A stretch of 64,000 bases of DNA from Streptomyces sp. DG1A-41. GTDB taxonomy: Bacteria > Actinomycetota > Actinomycetes > Streptomycetales > Streptomycetaceae. Both the position numbers and the translations under genes were made by a program. Positions within the stretch are counted from its first letter, which is position 1. Each line of letters starts with the position of its first letter. The DNA lies in assembly GCF_037055355.1 (NCBI RefSeq), contig NZ_CP146350.1:7959001-8023000 (forward strand), given 5' to 3'. Below are positions 1 to 12,177 of this stretch, piece after piece. The notes under the pieces were generated by a model. It was not told the DNA's origin. It made no database searches and saw nothing but the letters and a program-made list of their open reading frames with translations.

Positions 1-166
1 CCCCTCCCCGGTGAAGGTCGGCTCCCGCATCCGGCTGGTGGCGAAGCTCGCCGAGGTCGAGGAGGTGCCGGGCGGCGTGCAGATCACCGTCGACGGCGCC
101 ATCGAGATCGAGGGCGGCGCCAAGCCGGCCGCGGTGCTCCAGAGCCTGTCGCGGTTCTACGCCTGA
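1..166 (+). CDS. MaoC family dehydratase, 3' end only
   Basis: Only the last 54 residues lie in the window (frame starting at base 2, TGA at 164-166). The tail contains VKVGSRIRL, then VPGGVQITV and IEIEGG.KPA, and ends SLSRFYA. This is the typical C-terminal pattern of MaoC-like (hot-dog fold) enoyl-CoA hydratases/dehydratases. Such enzymes hydrate 2-enoyl-CoAs in the cytoplasm. The catalytic Asp/His region lies outside the window, so activity cannot be judged. It is convergent with the PaaX-type gene that follows. Confidence 0.75.
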   Translation, partial: PSPVKVGSRIRLVAKLAEVEEVPGGVQITVDGAIEIEGGAKPAAVLQSLSRFYA

Positions 167-208
167 GGCCGAGTCCAGGCCTGAGCCCGCGTTCTACGCC
201 TGAGGCCG
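154..208. repeat. 18-bp direct repeat at convergent gene ends
   Basis: GTTCTACGCCTGAGGCCG occurs at 154-171 (covering the stop of the MaoC-like gene) and again at 191-208 (covering the stop of the PaaX-like gene), 37 bp apart. It looks like a small local duplication of the dehydratase gene tail that now supplies the last codons of the convergent gene. Confidence 0.6.
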
Positions 209-1030
209 CGCGGGCACCAGGTCGAGCAGGCGTTCCGAGGCGTCGCGCGCGAGCGGTGAGAGCCGGTCGTGCACCGCCCGGAACGTCTTCTCGGCCTGTT
301 CCGCCGGCCAGTGGTCCGGCAGGTGCTTGACGGGCAGGCGCGGATCGCGCCGGACGATCCGCAGCCACTCGGTCTGGAGCCGCAGCCGCAGCACGAGCGA
401 ATCGTCGGCGTCCGGCAGTTCGTCCTCCCACGGCTGCCAGCGCCGTACGAACGCCTCGTAGCGGTCGGCCAGGTCGGACAGCTCCCACGTCTCCTCGATC
501 ATCTGGCCGATGTCCATCCCGGCGTCGGCGTGCGCCCGGAAGACCTTGACATGGGCGGACAGGCCGAGCTCGGCGACCAGCGCCGACACGTCGACCTCGC
601 CCGGCGCGATCCACAGTCCGTTGAACAGCGGGCCGAAGCCGCTCCAGGTCAGCTGGGAGCGCAGGTCGTGGCGCTGGCGCTGCCAGGACTCGGGCAGGGA
701 GAAGCCGAGCAGCGTCCAGGTGCCGTCCCAGTGCCGGTTGACGGCACCGGTCTGCCAGATGCGCCGCTCGCCGTCGCGCAGCACGGCTTCCGAGCGCTCG
801 GTCAGCCCGAAGTACATCCGGCGGCCCTCGCGCTGGCGGCGCAGCAGGTCACGGTTCACCATCCGGGTCAGCGTGGAGCGGGTCGCCTGCTCGCCGATCC
901 CGGCGCGGGCGAACACGTCGATGACGCTGCCCGAGTACACGCACACATCGCGCCCGAGCACCTGGTCGCCCAGGAACGTCAGCATGAGGGACTGGGGCCG
1001 CAGCGACTCTTCACCGGTCACGCGGCCCAC
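194..1030 (-). CDS. PaaX family transcriptional regulator
   Basis: 278 aa from a GTG start. Residues about 12-90 form the PaaX-type winged HTH (RPQSLMLTFLGDQVL, then RSTLTRMVNRDLLRR and LTERSE). The middle and C-terminal parts carry the family pattern (WDGTWTLLGFSLPE, GFGPLFNGLWIAP, a Trp-rich stretch WRPWEDELPD-like, RDPRLPVKHLPDHWP). PaaX proteins are cytoplasmic repressors that release DNA on binding aryl- or acyl-CoA thioesters. The neighbouring MaoC-like dehydratase gene fits control of acyl/aryl-CoA metabolism, but the ligand here is inferred. Length is normal for the family (about 260-300 aa). A second GTG four codons in is an alternative start. Confidence 0.88.
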   Translation of the reverse strand: MGRVTGEESLRPQSLMLTFLGDQVLGRDVCVYSGSVIDVFARAGIGEQATRSTLTRMVNRDLLRRQREGRRMYFGLTERSEAVLRDGERRIWQTGAVNRHWDGTWTLLGFSLPESWQRQRHDLRSQLTWSGFGPLFNGLWIAPGEVDVSALVAELGLSAHVKVFRAHADAGMDIGQMIEETWELSDLADRYEAFVRRWQPWEDELPDADDSLVLRLRLQTEWLRIVRRDPRLPVKHLPDHWPAEQAEKTFRAVHDRLSPLARDASERLLDLVPARPQA

Positions 1031-1045
1031 CGTACCTCCGCTCGA

Positions 1046-1894
1046 TCAGCGGGTGACCTGCTGGTACGCGTGGACGGCCGTCGTCACCGCGCACACGCCC
1101 GGCGGGATCATCTGCACGCGCAGGGTGCCGGTGCTCACGTCGTGGTCGACGCCCTCCGTCTCGAACGTGCCGGTGCACACGCTGCGCTGCGGCAGCGCGA
1201 ACAGGCTGGTGACCGTGCCGGTGACCGGCTGCCCGTCCAGCCTGCGGGGCAGGTCGACCTGGAGCAGCGGGCGGATCTCCGGGAAGAGGGTGCCGGTCGC
1301 GTCGTTCGAGGCGCACAGCAGGCGGGTGTCCGTCACGAAGTCGCAGCCCTGGATGTCCCGCACGGGCTTGTCCAGGGTGATCCGCCCGGCCTCCTTCAGC
1401 TCCCCGCCGGTCTGCGGCGTCGAGGGGTTGAGCAGGGGAGCGGGGAACACCTGGAGCCGTCTCTGTTCGCCCCACTCGCCCGACACCAGCCACTGCGCGT
1501 CGGGCGAGACGGCGGCGAAGGAGTTGTTCAGCTTCTCGCCCGGGTTCAGCGGGTGCACGTACTCGTAGCGCTTCCCGGCCGGGGTGGTGACCGCGAACAT
1601 CTTGGACGTGGCCGTGTCCGGGCCCTGGTAGGCGTCGAAGACATGGCCGCGCGCGATGTCCGGGTCACCTATGTGGTTCCAGCCCTTGGCCCGCAGGTTC
1701 AGCGGGATGGAGGCAAGACCGCGGTACAGCAGGGAGCCGTCCGCGCGGCTGGCCAGGCCCTGCCCGCCGCCGAGGGTGTCGGTGTACGCCGTGCCGGTCT
1801 GAGCCCACTGCGGGGCACCGGCGGCCGAGGCCGTGCCGGCGCCCAGCGCGAAGGCGCCCAATAACGCGATGGCGGCGAGCAGTTGACGTCTCAT
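1046..1894 (-). CDS. secreted protein of unknown function
   Basis: 282 aa if read from the ATG of MRRQLLAAIALLG. That start gives a classical Sec signal peptide: two Arg, a hydrophobic core LLAAIALLGAFALG and an AxA-type cleavage site near TASAAGA. The open frame extends 23 codons upstream, but doing so would bury the signal peptide. The mature part has repeated short strands (GSLLYRGLASIPLNL, AVSPDAQWLVSGEW, VRDIQGCDFVTDTRLLCAS), which suggests an all-beta, propeller-like domain. I do not recognise a named family. Stop at 1046. It lies downstream of a gene for an exported metallophosphoesterase in the same orientation (126 bp gap). Confidence 0.75.
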   Translation of the reverse strand: MRRQLLAAIALLGAFALGAGTASAAGAPQWAQTGTAYTDTLGGGQGLASRADGSLLYRGLASIPLNLRAKGWNHIGDPDIARGHVFDAYQGPDTATSKMFAVTTPAGKRYEYVHPLNPGEKLNNSFAAVSPDAQWLVSGEWGEQRRLQVFPAPLLNPSTPQTGGELKEAGRITLDKPVRDIQGCDFVTDTRLLCASNDATGTLFPEIRPLLQVDLPRRLDGQPVTGTVTSLFALPQRSVCTGTFETEGVDHDVSTGTLRVQMIPPGVCAVTTAVHAYQQVTR

Positions 1895-2020
1895 CGGGTC
1901 AGGTACCTTCCACGTCGACGAATACCGGGTTCGAATAGAACCACGTATCCGCCCCCGGGTCACCGTTCCCGGGCGGGTGCGGAACGGGCCCGTGCGGGTC
2001 GACCGACGCGCCTCGAAAAC

Positions 2021-3847
2021 TCAGTGGTTCATAAAGGAGGTGACCGGCAGCGCCCGTTCGACGATCCGGACGTCGCCGAGCCGGCCGTGGAAGATCTGGT
2101 CGATCTTTCCGCCGTACTCGTAGCCGCCGAGCAGCCACGGCAGGCCGACGGAGGTGATGCCGATCGCGGCGGCCCTGGGATTGCGGACGACGGGGCAGCC
2201 CTCGACGTACATCGTCGTGCTCTCACCGTCGTTGACGACCGCCAGATGCCACCAGGTCTCCAGCGGCGTCTCCTGACCCCAGTTGGTGGCGATGCCCTGC
2301 TGGTTGAGCGGGCGCATCGCCCACTGTGGCTCCCGGTCGTTGGACAGGGACAGCGTGGCGAGCGGCTCGTCGGGGTCGTCGGCGGTCTTGCCGGCGGCGC
2401 CGCCCGTGCCCGTGCGGCCGACCAGGCCCGACCAGGCGTGGTGGTCCGGGTCCCAGTCGGCGGGCAGGCGGTAGAAGGCCTCGATGGTGTAACCGGCCTC
2501 GAACGTCATCGCGTTGAGCGGGGCGCCGTCGACCGTGCGCAGATACGCGCCCTTCAGCGGGGACTTGAAGCCCTGGAACTCCAGGCTGCCGTGGCCGGGC
2601 TGGTCGGGGTGGTGGTCCGCCGACCAGCCCAGCTCGCCGCCGCCCACCGTGGCGAGGGAGAGGTCGTTGCCGCGCCCGGACAGGTCCCGGACCGTTCCGG
2701 CCACGGGCCTCTCGAAGCGCCAGTACGCCACCGTGCCCGGGACCAGCATCTGCGGCACAGGCCGTACCGGTCGCGCGGGCACGGGCGCGAAGCCCGAGAA
2801 GCGCTCCTCGAAGTCGATCTCGACGGAGAAACGGTCGGCGTCGCCGCTCAGCTCCATCTCCTGCCGCTCCAGCTCGTTCAGGCCCTTCGCGGCCCGGCCG
2901 AGGATCCACGGGGAGACCGTCTCCACGTCGATGACGTTCCGGTCCAGGTCGAACCGGTAGAGGCGGATCATCGCCGCGCCGCCGAAGTAGCGGTTCTGGT
3001 AGTTCGTCAGATGCAGGTGGACATCGTGCCCGGCCGCGTTCTTCCGCGTCGCGCGGGCCGCGGGCCAGTAGTGCCCGTTGAGGGTGAGGAAGATCTGGTC
3101 GTGGTCCTCGATCAGCTGGTCCCAGAGCTGCTGCCCGTAGGCCGACAACGCGTCGTCCTCGACGACCAGTTCGTGCGTCGTGAGGATCACCGGCGTCTTC
3201 GGATGCCGCGCCATGACCTCTTTCGCCCACGCGTAACCCTGCGGCGACAGCCGCCAGTCCAGTGCCAGCACCATCCACTCCCGGCCGCCCGCGGTGAACA
3301 GGTGGAAGGTGTTGTAGCCGTCCGGTGAGGCACCGCCGAACGTCGGCTTCCCCTTGAACCGCTGCGGCCCGAAGGCCTCCAGGTACGGTGTGGCGCCGCG
3401 CTGGTCGGTCGTCGGCGACTTCACGTCGTGGTTGCCGGCCAGGACGCTGTAGCCGACGCCCCGCCGGTCCAGCAGCGAGAACGCCTCGCCGATGGCCGCG
3501 AACTCCTCCTTGGCGCCGTTCTGCGTGAGGTCCCCGAGGTGGGACAGGAAGACGATGTTCTCCTCCCTGCCGTGCTCCAGCAGATACCGCAGTGACGCCT
3601 CGACCGGCGCCTTGTCGATGCTCGGCCCGTCGAACAGGTACTGCGTGTCCGGCATCACGGCGAGGGTGAAGCGGCGGCTGCGCGGGTCGGGGCGCCAACG
3701 CGCCGGTGCCGCCTCTGCGGTGACGGCCGGCAGCGCGGCCACCGCCGTGGCGGCCGCGCCGAGCAGCGCGGCGGCGCGCAGGAAACCGCGTCGTCCGGCA
3801 CCGGCCTGGGGGCCCTCGTCCAGGTCGTGGTCATGCGAAATGCACAC
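2021..3847 (-). CDS. Tat-exported metallophosphoesterase with LamG-like C-terminal domain
   Basis: 608 aa from GTG at 3847, chosen because GGAG lies 5 nt upstream and because the N-terminus then carries a clean twin-arginine signal (GRRGFLRAAALLG followed by a hydrophobic run and AEAAPA). Residues about 50-330 are a calcineurin-like phosphoesterase: MPDTQYL, LGDLTQNG, LAGNHDVKSP, TTHELVVEDD and LNGHYWP supply the metal-binding Asp, Asn and His positions. About residues 370-600 form a concanavalin/LamG-like domain (VAYWRFERPVAGTVRDLSG, YTIEAFYRLP, WHLAVVNDG, LLGGYEYGG), probably for glycan or surface binding. Exported and probably periplasmic/extracellular; the phosphoester substrate is unknown. 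Confidence 0.88.
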   Translation of the reverse strand: MCISHDHDLDEGPQAGAGRRGFLRAAALLGAAATAVAALPAVTAEAAPARWRPDPRSRRFTLAVMPDTQYLFDGPSIDKAPVEASLRYLLEHGREENIVFLSHLGDLTQNGAKEEFAAIGEAFSLLDRRGVGYSVLAGNHDVKSPTTDQRGATPYLEAFGPQRFKGKPTFGGASPDGYNTFHLFTAGGREWMVLALDWRLSPQGYAWAKEVMARHPKTPVILTTHELVVEDDALSAYGQQLWDQLIEDHDQIFLTLNGHYWPAARATRKNAAGHDVHLHLTNYQNRYFGGAAMIRLYRFDLDRNVIDVETVSPWILGRAAKGLNELERQEMELSGDADRFSVEIDFEERFSGFAPVPARPVRPVPQMLVPGTVAYWRFERPVAGTVRDLSGRGNDLSLATVGGGELGWSADHHPDQPGHGSLEFQGFKSPLKGAYLRTVDGAPLNAMTFEAGYTIEAFYRLPADWDPDHHAWSGLVGRTGTGGAAGKTADDPDEPLATLSLSNDREPQWAMRPLNQQGIATNWGQETPLETWWHLAVVNDGESTTMYVEGCPVVRNPRAAAIGITSVGLPWLLGGYEYGGKIDQIFHGRLGDVRIVERALPVTSFMNH

Positions 3848-3920
3848 GGGTGCTCCAACAAGGTGGCAGGAGGAAGTCTCGGTGAATCGACGAAGGTGAC
3901 AGAACAGAGAGGGGGAGAAC

Positions 3921-6851
<2,931 letters not shown>

Positions 6852-6855
<4 letters not shown>

Positions 6856-7760
6856 GACCATTCCGGAGTAGGTGCGGTGGGCCGGGGCAGCACACGGCCC
6901 GGCAGGCCCCAGGCGGGGTCGACGGGGATGCCGAGACGGTCCAGGACGGTGGGGGCGATGTCGATGAGGCGGGGCGTGTCGAGCCGGGTGCCCGCGGGCG
7001 GGCCGGGCTCGGCGAGGACGACGAAGACCTCCTGCTCGGCACGCGTGTCGCCGCCGTGGCCGCCGGTGTCGAGGTGACCATGGTCCGTGGTGACGAGTAC
7101 GGTCCAGTGCTCGTGGGCGCGCCGCGCGTCGATCGCCTCCAGCAGCCGCCCGAGGTGGGCGTCCTGGGTGAGAAGGGCCCGGTCGTAGGCGGTGGAGAGG
7201 GGGCCGGTGGCGTGACCGGCCTCGTCGGTGGCGCCGAAGTACACGAACACGACGTCCGGGTCGTCCTCGGTGAGCCAGCGTGCGGCGGTGTCGGCGACGA
7301 GGCCGTCCGCGGTCGCGTAGCCGTCGGATTCGCCGTCGTGGGCCACACGCCGGCCGATGGTGGGACCGAGGACGCCGCGGCGGACCAGCTCCGGCCAGGA
7401 CACCACGGCCGCCGTGCGCAGACCGGGCCGGGCGGTGCCGGCGCGGCTCAGGAAGTCGGGGTAGCGGGTGTAGTCGGCGCCGGTGAAGTCGTTGCCGGTC
7501 ACCCCGTGACGGTCGGGCCACACCCCGGTCAGCACGCTCGACCAGCCGGGCCCGGAGTCGGTGTAGGCCGTGCCGGTCGACGGTCCGCCCTCGGCCCGGC
7601 CGTAGGGCAGCACGCTGGTGCCGTGGGCGCCGGTGGCCATCAGGCCGTGCAGTACGGGTGCGGTGGCGGGGGACCGGATCAGCCGGTCGTGGCGGAGCCC
7701 GTCCATGCCGACGACGAGCACCTTGGCGCGTGTGCTGCCGTCGGCGTCGATGTCCGTCAC
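6852..7760 (-). CDS. alkaline-phosphatase-superfamily phosphodiesterase/nucleotide pyrophosphatase
   Basis: 302 aa from GTG at 7760, chosen because GGAGG sits 6 nt upstream; the longer open frame lacks family sequence. Motifs of the type I phosphodiesterase/AP superfamily are present in order: VLVVGMDGLRHDRL (first metal-binding Asp), SGPGWSSVLTGVWPDRHGV (nucleophile Ser/Thr region), VFVYFGATDEAGHATG and VTTDHGHLDTGGHGG (metal-binding Asp/His). No signal peptide, so probably cytoplasmic. It sits between a sugar ABC transporter and a beta-galactosidase and overlaps the latter by ATGA, so it probably removes a phosphodiester, phosphonate or similar substituent from an imported glycan. That role is inferred from position only. 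Confidence 0.87.
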
Positions 7761-7916
7761 TGTTTGCCTCCCTCGTCGCTCGTGCGTGCTGCACCGGCCG
7801 GATCGACCAGGAGCTCGGGACCGCCTGCCCGTTGTCGGCGGCGCGTCCGCTGTGGCTGGTCGCGCCCACGCGGCGGAACCGCATATCGACACAGACCCGG
7901 GCCCCTTGGGGGCGCG

Positions 7917-8765
7917 TCAGCTGCCCTGCACCGCTCCCTCGGTGGCGCCCGCGATGAACCCGCGGGCGAAGAGGGTGAAGACCACCACCAGCGGGACGGA
8001 CGCCATGAGCACGCCGGCCATGACCATGCTGTAGTCGGTGGTGTGGCCGACATGGAGCTGGGCGAGCGCCACCTGAAGGGTGAGGTGGCCCGGATCGGTG
8101 AGCACGACGAGCGGCCAGATGTAGTCGTTCCAGGCACCGACGAAGGCGTAGATGGCGAGGAACGACAGCGCGGGTTTGATCATCGGCAGCACGATGTTCC
8201 AGTACTGGCGGAAGAAGCCCGCGCCGTCGATGCGCGCGGCGTCGAGGAGTTCGTCCGGCACGCCGTTCTCGATGTACTGGCGCAGCCAGAAGATGCCGAA
8301 GGCGTTGGCGAGGGCGGGCGGGACCAGCGCCTTGAGCGTGCCGACCCAGCCGAGGTCGGACATGAGGATGAACTGCGGGAGGATGGCCAGCTGGAGCGGC
8401 AGCATCATGAACCCCACCAGCATGGCGAACAGCACCTTGCGTCCGGGGAAGTCGAACTTGGCGAAGGCGAAGGCCGCCAGGGAGTCGACGAACAGGACCA
8501 GGACGGTGGTGACGGTCGCGACGACGAGCGTGTTCAGCATCGACCCGAAGAAGTCGATGGTGTCGAGCACGTGCCGGATGTTCTCCAGCAGCTGGGAGCC
8601 GAAGGTCAGCTTCGGCGGGCTCTTGTAGATGTCCTGGGTGGTGTTCGTCGCCATGACGATCGTCCACACGAACGGGAAGACCGAGATCACGACGGCCAGG
8701 ACGAGAACGATGTGCGCGGTCAGGCCCTTGGGGCGCCGGGACCGCCTCGTGACCGCTGCGGTCAT
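7917..8765 (-). CDS. carbohydrate ABC transporter permease (MalG/CUT1 type)
   Basis: 282 aa with six predicted membrane segments, starting near AHIVLVLAVVISVFPFVWTI. The cytoplasmic EAA loop (PDELLDAARIDGAGFFRQYW) that contacts the ATPase is intact. Length and pattern are typical of the second permease of CUT1 sugar importers. The ATG at 8765 overlaps the stop of the preceding permease gene (ATGA), giving translational coupling. No ATPase gene is linked; Streptomyces CUT1 systems usually borrow the shared ATPase MsiK, which would explain its absence. Substrate is probably an oligosaccharide, judging by the surrounding glycosidase genes. Confidence 0.93.
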   Translation of the reverse strand: MTAAVTRRSRRPKGLTAHIVLVLAVVISVFPFVWTIVMATNTTQDIYKSPPKLTFGSQLLENIRHVLDTIDFFGSMLNTLVVATVTTVLVLFVDSLAAFAFAKFDFPGRKVLFAMLVGFMMLPLQLAILPQFILMSDLGWVGTLKALVPPALANAFGIFWLRQYIENGVPDELLDAARIDGAGFFRQYWNIVLPMIKPALSFLAIYAFVGAWNDYIWPLVVLTDPGHLTLQVALAQLHVGHTTDYSMVMAGVLMASVPLVVVFTLFARGFIAGATEGAVQGS

Positions 8766-9769
8766 GACTTCCTCCCGCGCTGGACGAGGCGCCAGTTGAC
8801 GGCGACCAGCACCATGATCAGTACGAAGAAGGCCCACACGATGGCCGCGCCGTAGCCGTAGTCGTTGTTGACGAAAGCCGACTGGTAGAAGTACAGCAGC
8901 GTGGTCAGGCCCGCCTGGCCCGGGCCGCCGAGGTTCGGGTTGGCGGCGTTGCTGCCGAACAGGACCTGGGGTTCGCTGAAGCTCTGCAGGCCGTTGATGG
9001 TCGAGATGATGACGGTGAACAGGATGATGGGCCGCATGATCGGCATGGTGATCTGGAAGAACGTGCGGACGGGTCCGGCGCCGTCCAGCCTGGCGGCCTC
9101 GTAGATCTGCGTGGGGATGGCCTGCAGACCCGCGAGGTAGATGATCATGTTGTAGCCGGTCCACATCCAGGTCATCAGCAGCGCGATGACCAGTTTGATC
9201 AGCCACGGGTTGCTCAGCCACGGGACGGGTGAGATGCCGACGGTGCCCAGGATCGCGTTGACCAGGCCGAAGTTGTTGCTGAAGACCGCGCCGAAGAAGA
9301 TCGACACGGCGACGATCGAGGTGACGTTCGGTATGTAGAGGGCGATGCGGTAGAAGCCCTTGAAACGGCGCACCGAATGCAGCAGCGTCGCCAGCACCAG
9401 GGCGCCGAACAGCGTGGGGACGGTGGACAGCGCCCAGATCACCAAGGTGTTGCGGATCGACATCCAGAAGACCGGGTCGTCCCACAGGAACCGGAACTGG
9501 TCCAGACCCACGAACTGCATGGTGCCCATGCCGTCCCAGCGCTGGAAGGCGAGGTACAGCGAGTAGAAGACCGGGAAGAACGAGAAGACGCCGAAGATCA
9601 CGAAGAAGGGCGAGATCGCCAGGTACTGCCGCCAGTGGGACAGCACCCCGCGACGTGTCGGCCGCACGGTGCCCGCGGGCGGCGTGCGCCGCGGGCGGAA
9701 GCGGGCCGGGCCCGGCCCGCCCCGGTGCCGTGGCACCGAGGCGGGACCGGTGACCGGAGGTGACGTCAC
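8762..9769 (-). CDS. carbohydrate ABC transporter permease (MalF/CUT1 type)
   Basis: 335 aa from a GTG one base past the stop of the binding-protein gene. A Pro/Arg-rich cytoplasmic N-terminus of about 45 residues precedes six membrane helices (first YLAISPFFVIFGVFSFFPVF). The EAA-type loop reads IYEAARLDGAGPVRTFFQ. Forms the heterodimeric channel with the downstream permease. Start is uncertain: no clear ribosome-binding site lies ahead of 9769, so coupling to the upstream gene is likely. Confidence 0.92.
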   Translation of the reverse strand: MTSPPVTGPASVPRHRGGPGPARFRPRRTPPAGTVRPTRRGVLSHWRQYLAISPFFVIFGVFSFFPVFYSLYLAFQRWDGMGTMQFVGLDQFRFLWDDPVFWMSIRNTLVIWALSTVPTLFGALVLATLLHSVRRFKGFYRIALYIPNVTSIVAVSIFFGAVFSNNFGLVNAILGTVGISPVPWLSNPWLIKLVIALLMTWMWTGYNMIIYLAGLQAIPTQIYEAARLDGAGPVRTFFQITMPIMRPIILFTVIISTINGLQSFSEPQVLFGSNAANPNLGGPGQAGLTTLLYFYQSAFVNNDYGYGAAIVWAFFVLIMVLVAVNWRLVQRGRKS

Positions 9770-9770
9770 C

Positions 9771-11048
9771 TCACTTCACCCCCTGTCGCCTGGCGATCTG
9801 CTTGGCCTGGGCGACCGCGTCCTTCCAGGCGTCGTCGGGCTTCTTGCCCTTGGCCTCGATGTTGGTCAGTTCGGTGAAGTAGGGGGCCATGACGGCGGCG
9901 TCGGCGGGTGCCTCGTAGCTGGCCGGGATGGCCTTGGCGGCCGGGCCGAAGACCTCGATGACCTTCTGCCCGCCGAAGAAGGGGTCGCCGCCCGTCATGG
10001 CCGGCATGGAGTACGCCGCCGGCGCGGCGGGGAAGATCGCGGCGTCGGCGAAGCCGCGGGCGTCGTTCTCCGGGCTGAGGATCCAGCTGATGATCTTGAA
10101 TGCCTCTTCGGGGTTCCGGCACTGCTTGGGCAGGGCCAGGTAGGAGCCGCCCTGGTTGGCCGGTCCGCCGGGCGTCGCGCAGACCCGCCACTTGCCCTTG
10201 GTGTCCGGGGCGGCCTGCTCGATGTCCAGCGCGTGCCAGGCCGCGCCGAGTTCGGTGGTCAGGCTCTTGCCGATGGCGGCGTTCCAGGTGTTGTCGTTGA
10301 TCTTGGCGTCGATGCCCAGGGAGTACGGGCGGACCGCCGTGTTCCACGCGGTGCGGATGTGGTCCTGGTCGCCGATGAAGCGGTTGTTCTTGTCGATGAA
10401 CCGCTCGGTGCCCTGGCCGACCGCGATGTTGAACACCGAGCTGATGTTGTTGACCAGGTAGGTGCCGGGCAGCTTCTTCCGCAGCTCGGTACCCAGCGCG
10501 AAGTAGTCCTCCCAGGTCCCGGCCTCGGCGGCGACCTTCTCGGGGTCGGTGGGCAGCCCGGCCTTGTCGAACAGGTCCGCGCGGTAGAAGAGCGCGGTGG
10601 GACCGATGTCGATCGGGAAGCCGATCTGCTTGCCGTCCTCGGTCTGGGCGAGTTTGGTCTTCCAGTCCAGGTACTTGGACGAGAGCTCCTTGAAGCCCAG
10701 GTCGTTCAGGTCGAGGAAGCGGTTCCCGTTGGGCAGGAAGGACGCCATGTCCTCGCCCTTGATGCCGGTGATGTCGGGCACGGAGGTGCCCGCCGCGAGG
10801 GTGGTGGTGAGCTTCTGCTTGAAGTCGCCGCCGATGGAGGCGGCGGTCAGCTTGACCTGGCCGCTGAAGTGCGTCTTGGCCTCGGCGACCACCTTGTCGC
10901 TGAGCGCACCTCCCCAGTACCACAAGGTGAGGTTCTTGCCGTTCTTGCCGCCGGCCGAACCTGAGCCGTTGCCGCATGCGACGGTCAGACCGGAGGCGGC
11001 CGCGGTGAGCGCGGCGGCCTGGAGGAAGCCTCTACGAGAAAGGTCCAC
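9771..11048 (-). CDS. extracellular sugar-binding lipoprotein (family 1 SBP)
   Basis: 425 aa from GTG at 11048 with AGGAG upstream. The N-terminus MDLSRRGFLQAAALTAAASGLTVACGNG combines a twin-arginine motif with a lipobox (TVAC), so it is probably a Tat-exported lipoprotein. The mature part follows the MalE/UgpB type family 1 binding-protein pattern (LTLWYWGGALSDKVV, GIKGEDMASFLPNG, TALFYRADLFDKAGLP, ETWEDYF-like TWEDYFALGTEL). It feeds the two CUT1 permeases encoded immediately downstream. A probable ligand is a mannose-, galactose- or fucose-containing oligosaccharide, inferred from the glycosidase genes on either side. Confidence 0.93.
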   Translation of the reverse strand: MDLSRRGFLQAAALTAAASGLTVACGNGSGSAGGKNGKNLTLWYWGGALSDKVVAEAKTHFSGQVKLTAASIGGDFKQKLTTTLAAGTSVPDITGIKGEDMASFLPNGNRFLDLNDLGFKELSSKYLDWKTKLAQTEDGKQIGFPIDIGPTALFYRADLFDKAGLPTDPEKVAAEAGTWEDYFALGTELRKKLPGTYLVNNISSVFNIAVGQGTERFIDKNNRFIGDQDHIRTAWNTAVRPYSLGIDAKINDNTWNAAIGKSLTTELGAAWHALDIEQAAPDTKGKWRVCATPGGPANQGGSYLALPKQCRNPEEAFKIISWILSPENDARGFADAAIFPAAPAAYSMPAMTGGDPFFGGQKVIEVFGPAAKAIPASYEAPADAAVMAPYFTELTNIEAKGKKPDDAWKDAVAQAKQIARRQGVK

Positions 11049-11109
11049 GGGTCACTCCTGTTGTTCCTGTTCGACGTGCCAAGGGGCGTGAGGGTCAGTA
11101 CCGCCGCTC

Positions 11110-12177
11110 TCAGGCGCGCGGGCCGACCGGCGTGTGAGGGGCCGGCGGGGTGACGGGGGCGTGACGCACGGGCGGGCCGACGTCAGCCGGGATGCGGTCG
11201 GCCAGGAAGCCGTACGCGCGTCGCAGTTCCGGGTCGGTCAGCGAGCTCCACCAGCGGTCGACTCCGTACCAGCCCGGGGCCGCGAGGGCACCACCGTGGT
11301 GCTGGACCGACAGCCCGGAGGCGAGCACCGCGAACCGCAGCCGCTGCTCCAGCGGCCAGCCGCCGAGCGAGGCCGCGACGAAGCTCGCGCCGAAGACGTC
11401 CCCGGCACCTGTCGCGTCCACGACATTGATGTCGAGGGCGGGAACCTCCGCGTACTCGCCGGTGATCTGGTCGACGGCGATCGCGCCGTCCCCGCCCCGC
11501 GTCACGACGGCCACCGGCACCAGCTCGGAGAGCGTGCCGAGCGCCGCGACCGCGGTGTCGGTGCGGGTGTAGGCCATCGCCTCGGTCTCGTTGGGGAGGA
11601 AGGCGTGGCACAGGGCGAGCTGGTCCAGCAGATCCGTGGACCACTCCTGGGCGGGGTCCCAGCCGACGTCGGCGTAGATCTGTGTGCCGTTCGCCGCGGC
11701 CTTGGCGAGCCACTCGCGCGGCTGGGCCTCGATGTGGACGAGAGCGGTGCGTGCCTCGGGCGGGTCGCCCATCAGCACGTCCTGGGAGTACGGCGGCTCC
11801 TGGCCGTGGGTGATCAGGGCCCGGTCGTGGCCGTACGCGACGGAGACGGTGACCGGTGTCGGCCAGCCGTCCGCCGTACGGGAGAGCGAGAGGTCGATGT
11901 CCTCCTGGTCGCAGAGGACGTCCCGGCAGTGCTCGCCGTAGAAGTCGTCGCCGAACACCGTGGCCAGCGAGGTGCGCAGGCCGAAGCGGCCCGCGGCCAC
12001 CGCCAGGTTGGCGATGCCGCCCGGGCCGCAGCCCATGCCCGCCGTCCAGATCTCCTCGCCCGGCGTCGGCGGCTTCCCCAGTCCCGTGAGGACGAGGTCG
12101 TAGAAGAGCAGCCCGGTCAGCAGCACATCGGGCCGGTCGTCGTCCACGGAAGCGTCCTCTCGGTCAGAATCGCTCAT
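11110..12177 (-). CDS. PfkB family carbohydrate kinase
   Basis: 355 aa from ATG at 12177 (MSDSDREDAS); the open frame extends upstream but without family sequence. The ribokinase-like fold is evident: GGIANLAVAAGRFG near the N-terminus (substrate region) and DATGAGDVFGASFVAA near residue 255, the PfkB C-terminal signature with the anion-hole Gly-Ala-Gly and catalytic Asp. It phosphorylates a sugar or sugar derivative with ATP in the cytoplasm. It is the first gene of the leftward sugar-import run and is divergent from the deoR-type gene, a classic arrangement in which the kinase product is the inducer. Confidence 0.9.
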   Translation of the reverse strand: MSDSDREDASVDDDRPDVLLTGLLFYDLVLTGLGKPPTPGEEIWTAGMGCGPGGIANLAVAAGRFGLRTSLATVFGDDFYGEHCRDVLCDQEDIDLSLSRTADGWPTPVTVSVAYGHDRALITHGQEPPYSQDVLMGDPPEARTALVHIEAQPREWLAKAAANGTQIYADVGWDPAQEWSTDLLDQLALCHAFLPNETEAMAYTRTDTAVAALGTLSELVPVAVVTRGGDGAIAVDQITGEYAEVPALDINVVDATGAGDVFGASFVAASLGGWPLEQRLRFAVLASGLSVQHHGGALAAPGWYGVDRWWSSLTDPELRRAYGFLADRIPADVGPPVRHAPVTPPAPHTPVGPRA

